A stretch of 64,000 nucleotides of DNA from Numida meleagris (Eukaryota; Chordata; Aves; Galliformes; Numididae). The stretch is taken from NCBI RefSeq assembly GCF_002078875.1, contig NC_034409.1, positions 62,720,703 to 62,784,702 of the forward strand, in the 5' to 3' direction. The translations under genes were made by a program, and so were the position numbers. The notes under the pieces were generated by a model. The model did no database searches. It saw nothing but the letters and a program-made list of their open reading frames with translations, and was not told where the DNA came from. Numbering within the stretch: the first letter of the stretch is position 1; each line of letters begins with the position of its first letter. Positions 36,401-50,342 of this stretch are shown here, in pieces.

Positions 36401-39400
36401 TATGCCCTGTATATTGAGCAAACCACAGCGTGGCAGCAAAAGAAAAAAAATTAACATTTAATTCATTGAATTTAGCCTGTGTCTGCCGGAGCTGAACTGC
36501 CCTTGGAAGTCTCTGTAGTACTTTGCAGTTGCACGTGCCATGGAGCTCCCCAAAATATCTTTAGAAGAGTATTCAAGCTTGCTAGATCTATTAATTCCAC
36601 TCTCCCCTAAACATTTATCCCCCACAGCATTCCTAACCTGGAACTAGCGGAAGGAGGAGGGGGATGACAAAGAAAAACTCAGAAACCTGAAGGTTGTTTG
36701 GAATTTATTCCCTTGAACATTTCACACAATTGAACAAATAATGTCTTGATTTCACAGCAACAAGAAAACCAAGTTTTACATAATTTGAGGAGACACACGC
36801 CCAAAACAAAAAGAGGTTAAAAACAACTGCATAAATAAAAATCTTCAACGAAGCTATACAACGGAGACATGAAGCCTTTCTGAGCACTAATTGTCTCACT
36901 TGAATATCAGCTGTCACCAAGGTTACTTTATACAAACTCCCTCCATTTCTCTGAGGGAAACTTAATCTCCTCAAAACGGTTATTTCTTAGATCCTAATTT
37001 TCAAAAGAACAACAAAAAAAAACAACAAACAACAACCCACAGATGATTTAATTCTGCAATTAAAAAAAATCCAACACCTTTACACAGTGTTCTTCTCCTA
37101 AGACACATAAACATTTAATGAAACTCTTAGAAGTGCCCAGAAAAATTCATATCACCCTTCAGAAATTACACATACAAACAATAAACAAATATTTCAGTGG
37201 AACAAGTCTACAGGTCTGAAAGTTAGAGAGAAAGGTGGAAGCGGGAGGTCTTTTACTCCCAAGAAGAAGTGTTCTTAGCAGGATCCAGCCATGAGCACAA
37301 ACCAACCACATCACTATTTTGTAAATCCTTTCTCAGTCCCCAGATCATCTTCTCAGGGTTTTCAGTGAAGCTCTATTAGGTCAGCTGCATCTCAACCCTT
37401 TAGAACAAATAAACTAGCAATCACGCCTTTGCTTTTCCAAATTTTCTGGGCTTCATATTTTCTTTTCATTTACACCAAAGCCACCCAAATCCTGATAAGA
37501 ACACCGACAAGGAACATGATGGACTGGGAACAGTCAAGCACATCCCCTAAGAGAGTTTCCTGGCTTGCTATTGAGCAATGATTCACTGGGCACTGAACCT
37601 TGGTCCTAATCATGCAACCCACACACTCTCCTCAGCTTCCAAAAATACAGGGTCTAGTTCTTAAGTTTACATTTTAGATCTTCCAGCTCAGAAAAATAAA
37701 TCTTGCATTAGATCTCTCTGGAGCTGAATGAGGCCCTGCGAAAGGGTTCATTACCATGTGCCCTGTCCTGCAGAACACAACGCCACCGTGCCTCCAAACA
37801 GAAAAGAAAACTTCAAGGCACGGTAGAAGAGGAACTATCTTTCCTCTCATTTTGGTGGTGCATCTTGAAACATCCATTTTTTAAATTTTATTTAATTATT
37901 TTTTGGACCAGAGGAGGAGGGGAAGGTGTATGGATGTGTTTGTAAATGCAGTTTAGTGGATAAAAATGAAGGCACCACAGATAGTATGTCACAGAATTAG
38001 CTTAGTGTATCGTCTGTAATTTAGTGTTTATAACACATCAATTTAAAATAAGTATGGAAAACAAATGTGAATAATAATGAAAAGGAGTGACCAAGTGGAA
38101 GCCTTCATGAAGATACGTTTATATGCACAAGTAAACCGTATTGCTTTGAGCTGAAATATTTTCACAAGGCACGTTCAATGTGTGTAGAACTGTAAAGGGT
38201 CAACATGAATGAACAAGAAGCCAGTTCATATACGGAAATGTATATAAAATGTATTTGTACTTCCTTAGGCATAGAAGTATGTGCAAATAATACTGTATGC
38301 ATTCATAAAGATTTGTGTAAACTGTACAGGCAGTTACGATCCTTTTGAAAATGGGGCTCGGATAATTTACTTTAAAGGGCATAGCATTCAGAGGAAGCAG
38401 CCACCCTTTTCTACATCACCTAGTCAGCAAAAGAGCACTCTCATGTGAAGTCCACCTTTGCTCATTTAACACAATACATTGCATGTTTAAGAGTCTACCA
38501 TAAATGGTTTGCTCATAACACTGCTCCCTGAAAACGTTTAAGGCACATCCAGAGGATTTTTAACTTCTCATATTGCACCTGCCTCATATACATGATATAC
38601 TTTCGCGATTGCAAAGCAGGAGACCTAATGCCTCTACTTCGTATTGAAATTTTCAGTTTTGCACACTACGGCTTACAATCGATTTTGTAAGTTTTCTGCA
38701 GGTCAAGTAACTACTGCAAAGATCTCACGACTTGCATTTTATTGCTGAGTGCTTTGAAGTATGAGTTTCCCTAGCAGGTCATTCCTTTATGAAATTCCTA
38801 CTGCTGATAGGGACAGAAATGTATTGCTGTGAGAACACAAGCCTGGAATAGGAAACACAAGAAAACATCACCACCTAAAGTTGCCCCAAAGAGCATTATC
38901 ATAAACCTGATATGAGTAAAGACTGTTCCAAGTCCATCTGTCAAGAAAGAGCTGAAGTTTAAAAATGTGTTCTTACAGACCTTTAGAACAAACAGAAAAA
39001 AAAGCATTTACATTAAAAGCACATTAAAATCATATGAAGTACTGTAAATAATATTCAAAAAAATCCAAGACACGGTGGTTACAGATTATGAAAGGGAGAG
39101 ACAGTTGAGAAGTAAAGTTTTTTTTTTTCCCTTAGCAATAGCAGCAGTTTTGGCACGAAGGCAAACGCAGAAGATAGAAAGAGGCAGACAGAGTACAGAG
39201 AAGGATTACAGAATCTACAACAAGCATGCCACAGTTCAGCAGAACCAAAAGCATAGTACCAGCTTTCCCCAACTTCCCTTCCAGGAGAGAATGGCATCAA
39301 CCACTCAAAAGCTTGCTGCCACTTCCTCACCCAAGAGGTGATCAATACTGCAGGAGCCAGTTTGAACATAACCCCCTGAAAACATCCCTTGTGACACTAC

Positions 39401-42400
39401 ATAAGATGTCACGCAGGCTCCCTGGCAAACCAGGCAAACTTTCATAAGAATGATGATTCTAGAAGACTGCTAAAAAAACTCAGTTTGCTTATCACAAGTT
39501 GTGTCCTGCAACAACAGTCACTGCAATACAAGGGACAGACAACCAGTGAGGGACTGACATCTTTAGCAAAGTTAATGCATGCCCATCAGGTTAGTACCAC
39601 ATCACAAGAAAGTGCTTGTTGTGACCAACCGTACCTAAGCTGACCAAAGATGCTGAGCGTCATTTTGTGTTTGAACAGATATTAATTATTAATCTGGCTA
39701 CAAAAAGAAGAGGACAGATTCGGTGGCAGAGTAAAGGAGGTACCAAGTCTAGGGGGGAAACCTAGAAAATTTACGTTTGTTTCGGGTTCTGTGGCGCTGG
39801 CACAAGTCATCAGAGTTGTCACCGAACAAGCTAATTCAGGACTGAACTTAAAGGGTATAAAACTTAAAACCAGGGGGCTTTTGTCTCGTGCAGTGCTTAA
39901 CTGATGTTTCTGCTGTACACCTTCCTCTTGCATTCTAAGCGATCTTTACAACGCCATCAAAAATCAAATCTATGCATTTTACACTCTTCTTTTTCTTAAT
40001 CATTTCAGAGGCAACTTACACTCCTCACCAACATCTGCCTCACTAGTAAGATTGGCTCAGACCTCAAGGTATGAAATTACTACTGCCAAACTTCAGTTGG
40101 TGGCCCTTGCCTTAAAGGAGGCCTAACAGTTTTCAGATATACAACCTGTTTGTGGTGAAGGCTACCAAATGGGTGAAGTGTAGCATTGGAAACCATCTCC
40201 AGTTCAGAGAGCTTTTTGCTTAAGGTATTCTTCTATACTTCAGTGAAAGCAGAATGCCTATAGTTTCTCACATAGAGAAGTTAATAAATTACAAGAAAGT
40301 ATAAACGCACATAGTTCAAAGTCAGTAGTTAAATGAAGATGTAATCTTAGAGACTCCCTGTGATTATTTAGAATAATATCTTATTCTTCCACTGTATCAT
40401 GAAGCTTTGTAATTCAAAAGCTGAGGGATTTTTTTTTCTTTTTTTTTCAAGTCATACAGAACTGTAAACACATTCCTGATCTACTGTGCAAGAACTGGAG
40501 CTAAAGACAGGTCCTACAGCACACGACCGTTAAACTGACTAATGGAGAACTGGCCTGCCTTAATGACACTGCAGCTTGCTTTTAAAATATATTGCATTTA
40601 GCCCCTCCCTCTTGCTTCTTAACCCTTGTTAATCCGGTAGTTTTAAAATATACTTAGAACTCACTTCATAAAGAAAATGAGATGTCAGCTACAAATGATG
40701 CTTTCTAGCCGAAAGGGGGAGATAACAGAAGCAGAAGATAACTCTTTAACCATTAAAGGTGCTTCAGTCATGCACACACAACAATACAACGTATTACACC
40801 GCCTCAAAGATGAACTAGCTTCATCCAGCTGAGTATGCCCTAATGATGTACTACGCACAGCACAAGAGCCAAAGCTTTAAAGCTCCAAAAGATTTAAAAA
40901 CAATGCTACAGTTAGGCACAGCAAACCGGAGACCTAGATTTCAAGTTTTGCTGTTTGATAAAATGGTGTCTGTTCTATTTTTCTTCTCTAGAAATATTAC
41001 TGCTCTTGTAACTGTGCCATCGCAGGTGCCAACTATGCCACCACTACATAAAGAGAGATGGAAATACCTGGCCTAACATTTGTCCAACTTAGTGATCACT
41101 TAGATGCTGTTTGCTGAAGGCTCATCTAGAAATGCAAATAATTAAATGTGATCTGTTGGAAGGACTAAATCAAGGAAAGGGGATCGACAGCAACTGTATT
41201 GAAAAACTAATTGATATACACAGCTAAACTCTCTTTCTTTCATTTCTCATCACCAATAGCTTCAATCCATAAGCCACTTTTCCTATGACATAGTCTGTGA
41301 ATTAACAATTCCAAGAAATATCTTTTTCATACATCTTAAAGATATGCTTTATATTAAAAATATCATAAACCCAAAAACACGTTTAGAGAAAGCGATGTTA
41401 AATCTAGCCAACAGTACAAAAAACGCTGTTATTATCCTACCTGTCCATGGCATTTTGGACATGTCACTTTTCATTACATTTTTTCTTTCCTCCATTTTGC
41501 CATATGGAAATTCCATGCCATTAACAGAGGAAACAGTGAGTATAACTACACTTAAAGAGTCAACTACACACAGTAAGAATGGGTTTCTGTCTGACTGCAT
41601 TCAGTTACCATCTTAGAAATGCTTGTAAGAATAATATGTAAACTCAAATATAAGCATGATTTTTATCTGCCTGTATGTCTTTAATGTCTCTTCTCAATTA
41701 GCACTGTGAAGAGACTCATTTTTTATATTTTTCCTCTAAGTATGTTCTCCCTCTAAAAGCACTGATTTTGTTTTTCCATAGTGTTCTAGAACCAATACTA
41801 GAATCAAATCTCTTTCTGACATCACTTAGTGAGCATGTAGGGGCTGGGCAAACGAGCATTTGTAGCAGAGTCACTTCTCCCATGTTAGAAGGAGTTAGAA
41901 TTTTAATTTAATAGGCAAAAATACTTCACAGTAAGACACACACGTTCACTACCTCATTCCCAAAGCCATGGCCAGGAGCAGCACAGATTCTGGCAGTAAG
42001 GGAAAAGCACCATGACCTGTCAGCACCACGAAATTCAAGAAGTTGAAGGAATCCCATCCCATTAGCTGTCACAGACACCCAGAATTCCAAAGGAGAAACA
42101 ATCCAGAGGTGATGGGATCTTCCCATTCAAGTACCAGATTAACGAGCAGAAATTTGGGAGAATAAGAAACCACTCCCAGATTTCAGGCAAACACAGAAAT
42201 CCAGTTTGAGAATTTTTCCAGTGTATTAGAAGAACTTGTAACTTGAGTCAGCAGTGAGGTACATACATTACAGACAAAGCCTCTTTATCTGGGTCCACTC
42301 AGAGGAGACCATTAACTGAGGATCTGTGTTTTCCTGGAACTATTTCAGACAGTGTCCTTGAAAGAAATGAGAACATCTAGGCCCCAAAGCCACAATGCAA

Positions 42401-42742
42401 AATAACATATTGAGAACTTCACATAACACAACGAAATTCACACGGCACCCCAATTCACACGAGTTATACAGCTTATAAAGTTGGGTCACGGTAATTCTTA
42501 ATGGTCAGCAGACTGCCCACAGAATTCCCCTAAGATCTGCACAAGAATTTCTGACTGGACATAAAGAAAGGGAACCCCAAAAGCCATCAGCTGACACATG
42601 AAAAAGGAGTCCAAAGGGTTCTGGGCTACCTGATGCCCAATCCAGGAAACTGTGCTTTGCAGTCGCTGGCTTGCCACCCTAACTCTGTCAAAGAAGCCGA
42701 GAGAGTACTGCACCACCCTGCTAAAGAAGGAAGCGGAGCTAC

Positions 42743-42830
42743 CTGGGGCCCTCTCTGCTGAGGCGGAGATGGAATTTGCCCGTCCACTTCCATCACTTGC
42801 CATGGTGTCCTGCAGAGGTCCTTTGGTGTC
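42743..42830 (-). CDS. MICAL3: MICAL3 exon W9: linker after LIM
   Basis: The exon starts at phase 0 with DTKGPLQDTMASDGSGRANS and ends after ERAP plus one base (G). It is 88 bases long, with acceptor ctgacag and donor CAG/gtagct. The KGPLQD and GRAN motifs match the post-LIM linker of human MICAL3 as I recall it. No domain is present; it is a disordered spacer. An 18-kb intron follows. Confidence 0.9.
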
Positions 42831-43943
42831 CTGTCAGAGTGAGGAAGTGAATTAAATCCATATTAAAATCGGAAGCACCCAGAAAATACTCTTTTCGTAT
42901 GAGGTTGTATGTACTGAACACAATGAACTAGGAAGACATCCCTCTTGCAATTAAGATACCCCTTAATCACTGCATAAAGGCAAGGTCTGACTCAAATATG
43001 TTCCTTCTCAATTTATGGCTTAAAACCCTGAAAAACAAGCTGGATATCCAAGTCAAAGCTGTAGTATCCCTGAAGTCTGCTCATCTGGGATACGTAACAT
43101 GTTTTACTTTTGGTCTTTTTGGCTGTAAGTATGGCACAAATTTTGGGATGGATCCCTCATCCTTCCAAAAAGAAGGTGTACAGCTTTAGCTTGTACTAAC
43201 AAAACTTGACAAACAGGCAGAAAGATCACCACCACCACAACAAAGGAAAACATCATCTAAGGGGGAAGGTCAGTTTGTAGCCTTCAATCTTAACAGAACT
43301 TGAATGCAAAGAGACTACCACAGAGCTTGCTCAGATAGAGAATGCAAAAATACTGAAAAGTGCGTTGAGAAGACCAATTAAGTCTAATAAGTCTGGACTG
43401 TAAAGACAAAAGCAGGGACACTTTTCTGTATTACACAGTAGGTCTTGATCATGTATTTAAAACACAAATGCTTCCATTACAATAGTATAGGAAAAGGGAT
43501 ACCCTTTCTTCCCACTGTTCACACTAACAGACAGCAAGCATTCAGAAAAGACAATAGGTCTTCTTTATAGCCTATGCAAGTGAGTTGGAACTTCAAGTTT
43601 CAGAAGAAATGCAAATACTTTGTTTAATCTTAAGGAAAAGCAAAACCAGCAACAGAAGTTATTTAGTCTCCACATGGACTGAATACGCATTTCAGTTTAA
43701 CAAGAATACAAATCAAAATACTGTTCTGAGTGGAACAGTACATTATTTTATAATAAGAACCACAAAAAGAGAAGTGATAATTGCAAGCTTTTAAAGAAAA
43801 TGTATAGAACTGTAGGACACTGCAAAGCCATTTAATGCATTCTGAATTTTACTACCTTCAGAAAAAGAAAAGCATATTTAGTCTTTCAGTGTTAAGAATC
43901 AAGACCTATTAACTCGACATGCTAGATGAAAAGAATGAGTTAC
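42831..43943 (-). other. MICAL3: MICAL3 intron between W8 and W9
   Basis: A 1.1-kb intron with donor gtaact. Nothing else is seen. Confidence 0.9.
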
Positions 43944-44023
43944 CTTTCCTGACACTGCTGGCCTCTTCCTTTGAGCATAACCGGAGAGTCGGTAACAGTA
44001 GTGGGGCTTACAGTAGAATTTAC
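43944..44023 (-). CDS. MICAL3: MICAL3 exon W8: end of LIM domain
   Basis: The 80-base exon completes the split Gly codon and encodes KFYCKPHYCYRLSGYAQRKR followed by PAVSGK. C-x2-H (CKPH) supplies the final two zinc ligands, so all eight ligands of the LIM fold are present with standard spacing (19 residues between the third Cys pair and the last pair). The SGYAQRKRP tail is characteristic of MICAL3 and separates it from MICAL1 and MICAL2. It begins with two bases of a split codon and ends at phase 0. Acceptor is ctgcag, donor AAG/gtaact. Confidence 0.96.
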
Positions 44024-46953
44024 CTGCAGACAGAACATGAATGATGGTCGACAATGAGAACACAGCACCTTAACGCAATATAAATGTCCATCTCATTATT
44101 TCCCGTTGTCCTTCCTTCATCTAGTTTAATCAGCACGCACAGAGACAAGCACTATCTGAAGTTTTAACTCCAGCCCTCCTCTCTCCCCCGCCTAGCTAGC
44201 TTCCCTTCCATTGGGTGCCTGACAGCCATTTAGCGTAATATCCTATCAAACACCAAAGCAAAGCTGTGAGGCTTGTGTGGTATCACATGCTAACAATGCG
44301 GCAGTGTGTGAGGAACAAAGAAATCATCACATGAAAAGCTGGCAGAAGCACTTTTGGAAAAAGCAAGAATGAATGCAACCAGCAGAGGAAAGAGGGAGAG
44401 GAGGGCATTAACTCCCAGAGAACCATCTCTGAAAACATGCAGTGGTTACTTGCAGAAAGGGCAATCAAGCAACGATTCATTTTCACAAGTAAGACTTGTT
44501 GTGACACTAATGTTTTAGTAACACCCTAGAAGTCTAGATGGGTGTTCACCAGTATCTGAACAAATCAGAAAGACAAAGCAGAACTAGGGATACCCCAATG
44601 CAAATAAAAATAATAGGAGCAAACTGATGGCACGTTTATCTTCCCACGTACCTTTGTTACCATACCCTGCTAAGTGTATGCACCTCACAGCATCCCCTTC
44701 TGCTATCCTATTCCTACAACTTTGCTAACACATTCCAAATCTATACTCTGACCTTTGCTGCTTCCCCCAGTTTCTCTGAGCTGGTATTAGCACAGTATTT
44801 TCTAATGATTTGTTTCATGATAGAAAGGTGGCAAATGCTATTTTTTGAGAAGTGTCTGCTTAAATAAACATTTGTTAACATTGACTTTCTCAAATCGTTT
44901 CAAGAGGAAATGTCTGAAAAGAGAAACAACAGCAAAGCCCTTACATTCTCAGACTTTGAACCAGACCCTGACTGTAGAACACTACAGAACACTCTCAGCT
45001 GGAAGAGCTAGATGAATAGCAACTACGTGCATGTATTTTATCTTTTCTTTCAAAACAAATCCAGAATGAAACATGAACTGCATTTTCACAATGATTAGAC
45101 TAGATAGAATAACACATATTTCTATTTGGTCATATTTGGTATACATACACATGAAATTGCTAACCATGTAACAATCAGTCACTTCAGAATCAATGCTGTA
45201 GGTGTGCTGAGACTCCAAGCTTTGTGTTTGCTTCATTGCGAGCTATCTGGCCGTAACTGCATACATAAGTTTGTTGGCAGAGGGAATCGCTACGTCTGGT
45301 GGCAAAAACTGTTTCAGCACATACAACAGACAGAAGAGCTCAGTTTGTTATTGCTAAGCATTTAATCAGACACCACATTACTTCTGAATGCACAAAATAA
45401 CAACAGTGCTCAAAAATTGCTTTATCCCAGCTTTGATAATTGATCAAGCTGCTGATTTTACATGTTGATTTCAAAATTATCACTGGCCCCTTTAAACTTA
45501 CAAGTCAAGTCCGCTGTCATTCTGGACAAGTAATAATGGGTTTTCTATTCCTTACTGGGTGCCTGGTTTGATGATTCTGAGATTCCTCAATTCTTTGTGA
45601 TTCAGCAAGTCCATTACTGAAGGTCGCTATATAATTCATCTTCAACAGAAATATTATGTTGGTTCTTTTTGCCCCATAAGCCTAGCTGATGTATCCACGG
45701 CTGTTATCAGTATTTTCAAAAAGATTCAACCCAGCAACGCACAGATATCTATTAATTTTAGAACTTTGCATTGTGCAGAGAGTATTCTGGAGTTTCATCC
45801 CGTAGCACACAGCTTACAATTTTTACTTCATCTTTGACTCGATGAGTGCAGAAAAGTATCATTTCGAGCACTTTTTCCTGTTATTCTAATATCTCACTAG
45901 TTTTACATCATTTTGTATGTATTTTCTTATTGAGATCAGAGTAAAGATAAATGGCAGATGTGAAAGAAGGTAAAAGTTATACTTCTTGATATACATAAAG
46001 CTTTATCTAAGACACTTCTTCAGAAAATGTGAATTTTCTGTTAACAGGCAACAAATACAACAAACATACTGCCACTTTTGAAGGATGTTACTCTTCAGAA
46101 GTGATGTGCAATATGAAATTATATTCTTCAGCATGCTCGTTTTCTGGGTGATAAAATGAGTTTCATCTGCTGTCATATTGTCTGGTTTCTCAGACCTGTT
46201 ATGTATATCTGAAGCTTCCCTTAATCCTTTGCATGTTGGACTCTGTTAACTGAGTCATCAATAAATTTTGTAATCATATTCCTTGCTCCTCAGTCTATCA
46301 GATACAGAAAAAAAAAGTCATTACAGAACTTTCAGTAACTACTTCAACACTTTCTCCATACATCTAGCATTGATCCACCCCTACTCAACTTCCATGCCCC
46401 ATTTTTCCCCACTAAAATAGAACTTAGTCTGCAATTAGCTATTATCATAGCCCTTGATTACAAACTTCCTCTTTCGTTATATCTAAAATGTAGAGTTCTA
46501 CTGTTGTGCTCACTTCAAAAAGTAAAAGCTGATTATGTCTGCTTCCAACATGTTAAGTTCTCTTAAATAAAAAACAAACTAAATTAAAAACTGAACTCAT
46601 TTAAAACTAAAATGTGTTTCCTCATGCAAATGGTACTGAAGGAAGAGTAAATGATGTAGCCTTAAAAGCCAGCTGCCAAACCATTTTAAAGCTTTCAACT
46701 ATTATTTATTTCTTTCTGTTCCAGCAGCTATTCTTATCTTAACTCCTCACAGCTCTCAGCATTACCTGGCCACAGGAAATCCACAGAGCTTCAACAGTTC
46801 AAGAGGATACCTCTGGAATTGAAGTTACTCTGTCTCTTAACTCACCAAATAATTTGGAAGCAAAGAGTGAGCTGTGAAATCACTGGACAAACTTCCAGGA
46901 CAGTTAAGAGAATACAACAAAAAAACATGTAACAAAAAGGCAATTTCTCTTAC
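44024..46953 (-). other. MICAL3: MICAL3 intron splitting the LIM domain
   Basis: A 2.9-kb phase-1 intron interrupting a Gly codon in the second zinc finger. It may contain a very old LINE relic at about 45.8-46.4 kb. Confidence 0.92.
45770..46400 (-). mobile_element. Possible ancient LINE relic (CR1/L3-like)
   Basis: Short stretches such as gagtcatcaataaattttgt and the later catctagcattgatccaccc are reminiscent of the reversed ADD-motif region of old CR1/L3 elements. Similarity is weak and the borders are guesses. It could equally be unique AT-rich intron. Confidence 0.25.
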
Positions 46954-47140
46954 CATCTTCAATATCATAGGCGTAAGATGACAACCGCAGAGTGGTGGCA
47001 CAGTATTCACACTTGAAGCAACTGCGGTGGAAGAACTTGCCTTCAGCACTCAGCCTTTCCATCACATAGACTCGCTTGCGGCAGAAGTAACAGACATCAC
47101 TGCCTCCCAGGTTCTGGGGAAACTCCTTTTTGAGCGAGCC
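46954..47140 (-). CDS. MICAL3: MICAL3 exon W7: first part of LIM domain
   Basis: The exon encodes [13 protein letters not shown] and then most of the LIM zinc-binding domain. Visible zinc ligands are C-x2-C (CYFC), a 17-residue gap, H-x2-C (HRSC), C-x2-C, and the next Cys of the second finger (EYC). The last two ligands lie in the following exon. The exon is 187 bases, starts at phase 0 and ends with one base (G), so the intron splits a Gly codon near the end of finger two. LIM domains bind zinc and mediate protein contacts. In MICAL proteins the LIM and C-terminal regions take part in partner binding and autoinhibition. Confidence 0.96.
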
Positions 47141-47806
47141 CTAGACAGAAATAGGCAAGACTAAATTTGTGTGTGTCCGTTTTCACCAAGAGTGCATGGT
47201 CATATTTTCTCTTCATCTTTGCAGATACAGGAGCATCTGGATGCCGCTGTTCTTTGGCACATGGATGCTGCAGTGCTGTGACACAATTCACAGTTTTAGC
47301 CAGGAAACCAAAAACTAACCTTGAAGTCCAGTGAAGAAGGTCTTAGGATGTCATGCCTATGTATGTGAGGAGTAAATTAGGCTCTGGACGAAAAAGTGGA
47401 CACAAACACTATTAACGATGACCTTGAAACAAATGACTGAGGGAAGCATATGATGGAAAGGCAAAACCATTAGAGACCCTTCAAACTGCAATTCTTAGAC
47501 CAAAAAAAGTATCTCCTCCAGTAAAAAACAATGTTGAGTAGCCCAGCGGATCAAATGCATCTTCACAAATATGACCAGCAGTTTGTCAACTGGGTTATTG
47601 CTAATCCTTGGGTGCTGAGATTAGATTCAGCGATTTTGCAAGGAAAATGAGGAGAAGAGCAAGGGCAGATGGAGAAAGGGAAGTTACGTCTTTCACAAAG
47701 CTACTATGGATTCCACCAGCTGTACTAACAACTGGACACTCACAATACTTCAGAGCTACAGTACATCTAATCACAAACACACATCATCTTCTGCACATCA
47801 TCTTAC
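47141..47806 (-). other. MICAL3: MICAL3 intron between W6 and W7
   Basis: A 666-base phase-0 intron with donor gtaaga and acceptor tgtctag. Nothing else is seen. Confidence 0.92.
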
Positions 47807-47914
47807 CAGTTCCTTTTTGTCTAGAAGGGTTTTGGGTTGCTCTTTCCTTTGAAGCTGATTGGCTATCTGCTCAGCCAATGAGCTCACTCCGCCTGTGTAC
47901 ATCTTTATATACTT
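47807..47914 (-). CDS. MICAL3: MICAL3 exon W6: helical linker just before LIM
   Basis: This 108-base exon encodes 36 residues, KYIKMYTGGVSSLAEQIANQ followed by LQRKEQPKTLLDKKEL. It is phase 0 at both ends, with acceptor ctggtag and donor CTG/gtaaga. The segment is nearly identical to what I recall of human MICAL3 and precedes the LIM domain by about 15 residues. It is predicted to be helical and amphipathic. Confidence 0.93.
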
Positions 47915-50342
47915 CTACCAGATGGATGGAGTAAAACAAAAGGGAAGTGAGAAAAGAAAAAGAAATAAAATTATAAAAATGACTAAAATGATAATAGGTT
48001 AGGTGGTGAAAAGGTGCAGAGGTGAAACCATGCCAAGACAGTGGACAATACGGAGTGACAAGTAGTAACAGCAAAGCTAGTGTCATCAGTAATCTCTGGA
48101 ACAGTCCAATATCAACTGCAACTATGAAAAAGAAGGTTTGCATTTTGCATTCTCTAAGTGCTCTAGAAATACTACGATGATGAAGAAAGCCAAGCTTGTT
48201 CTTGCTTACGGGGTACTTTGCACCTGGAAACCTGAACACATTCACTTCTCAAAGATGAAACCAAATATAGGCTAAGATTTTAGGTTCCAGGTAAAATTGG
48301 CATCAGAATCAAAGATATTTTAGAAGACATGTCATAGAGTCTAATGTAACATGCTGATCGCAACAGTATATTTATATGCTTAGCACCTGAAAAGAATTCA
48401 TTTAAAGAGCATTCATGGAGAAGGAAGAAATCCTTAACTCAGGAACTCACAGTCATTCAAAACTATCATTTTTTCCAGAGCTAAAAATACATAGAAGTTC
48501 ATATGGAAAATGATGGGAAGAATCTCATCCAACTCTTTAAAGCCATACCTGCAAACATCTGGAACATGTATTTGTTCAACAGTGAACACGGCTTTATGGC
48601 TAGGCTCTTCTCCATCATGGGTAGTAGTGACTGACGCAATAACTGTGGATAGCTAAAAACCCTCCAGTATTCTGAGAAACCTAGGCATGTTGGCAGTTAC
48701 ACTAGATGGTCTAAAATAAGTGTTTGCAAGCCATGTTCAGTCACTGCAGGAGTGGAGGAAGTGATTTTCACAGGAAATAATTTCAGCCATCATCAATAAT
48801 TACATGGTTAAGAAAATTATGTGCTTACATCCGTGTTAGCTTAATCACACTGCAAACACCATGAATTTGACTCAGCAGAGCAGCAAAGAGCACGCCAAGC
48901 AATTTTCCTTTTCCAAACTAAGAAGTATTATGAATGTTTCTAGCTGGAGTCTCTTCAGGAAATGAGGGAGCAGAGCGACACTGCCTTCTGGCAAGTGCAA
49001 AATCACTAGGATAGTAATATCTTGAAGGAAAAGACTGAACTCTTCTCTTGAAATTCCCATTACCATACTAGAACTAGTTATTTCCCATAACTAACAACGC
49101 AGTATGTGTTTCATGAGTATCGTTATTAGCCTTTTAGAAATGTTTAAGACCTTCACATATTCAGACATGAGAAAAGCAGGAAGCATCACAAAAATCTGAA
49201 ATCCATCACAGGATGGGTATTTCAGGGGAAAAAGGGTCTGAAAATGGCACGTTCAGCCATCAGAGATTATAATTGCTATCATTGATGTCCTAATTCCGTA
49301 AGCATTATGTCACTCAATAAAGAAGGTTTATTTCTGCCCATAAAGAACTTATACCCACTCCTCTTACAGGCTTGTCTGCTAAGTCCAGCCCAAAATGTTG
49401 AGCACTTGCAGTACTTATATATGCAATAAATAACGCAATTTGTCTTTCAGAATTTTCAAGCTTTTCCATGGGAAGCAGGCGCTTTCAACAGAAACTTTCT
49501 TTTAGCTGAAACTGCATTCCCACTGAACCAGTTCTGATTTGAAACCTTCATCCAACCTTAACTGCAGGTGCTTCGGGATCTTTTAAATTTCTATCAGCAC
49601 ATACAAAGTTCTGTGGCTGAAAAGTGATTATACTAATCTTAACTCAAAACATATGGGACTATTTGGTGTGGGAAATGTAATTGCTCAAATTTTGATTTCA
49701 GGTTCTGTGTTTCTGTTTCTTTTCCTATACATGACAACTGATCTAATACTGGATTTTTAACGAAGCACTCTAACTTTCCTTGGGCAAACGTCTTCAAGAT
49801 ATGCAACATTCTGAAACATTTTCAATAGCTAGCAAAGAACCACTTCAGCTTAGGTCAAATCAAATTCCCACTGTTTTTCTGTGTGACAACCAACCACAAC
49901 TAGCTGAAATTCCCAGAGATTTTTCACAAAGCTGAAGTACTTTGCATTTCATACTATCCATTAAGTGTATACACACAAACACGTTCTGTAGTTTGGCCCA
50001 GAATCTCAGCAAAAGCAGCAAGCAAAACAAGAAAGCTTTACTCCAAAGCTAAACTATTAGTGATCAAAAAAACCCAATCTGAGAGCGAGGTGTACCAGAA
50101 GCTTTTACATTTGCACCAAATATTAAATATATTTAGTTTCAAACTGCTTTATGGTTGACAACCAAGCTATGCCACAGGCTGCCTCTGGTTTCTCCGTTGT
50201 GCATGAATATGCACAGATGTTGCATTTTGCAGGTGAAGCGTTGCAAGCCTAGCTATCTCTTGTGGTATGTCCTTGGCTGGTAGGACCAGGGTGGGTAAGT
50301 GACACAGCCGAGTGCACCTTGCAATGCTCAGGCCAATGCTAC
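47915..50342 (-). other. MICAL3: MICAL3 intron between W5 and W6
   Basis: A 2.4-kb intron with donor gtagca. No extra exon or repeat was recognised. Confidence 0.88.

Larger units (their letters stand above)
24728..42742 (-). other. MICAL3: MICAL3 intron between W9 and W10 (18 kb)
   Basis: The largest intron in the window. It holds the 48-base exon-like segment at 24.86-24.90 kb, the ancient CR1-like relic at 25.5-26.4 kb, a CR1 copy at 28.7-29.0 kb and several homopolymers. From 29.0 to 42.7 kb I see only unique AT-rich sequence with no supported gene; conserved regulatory elements could be present but cannot be recognised without comparison. Confidence 0.85.

Noticed and set aside
24728..42742. 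Intronic microRNA, considered because human MICAL3 hosts MIR648
   Set aside because: I did not recognise a matching mature sequence or a convincing hairpin, and that microRNA may be restricted to mammals.
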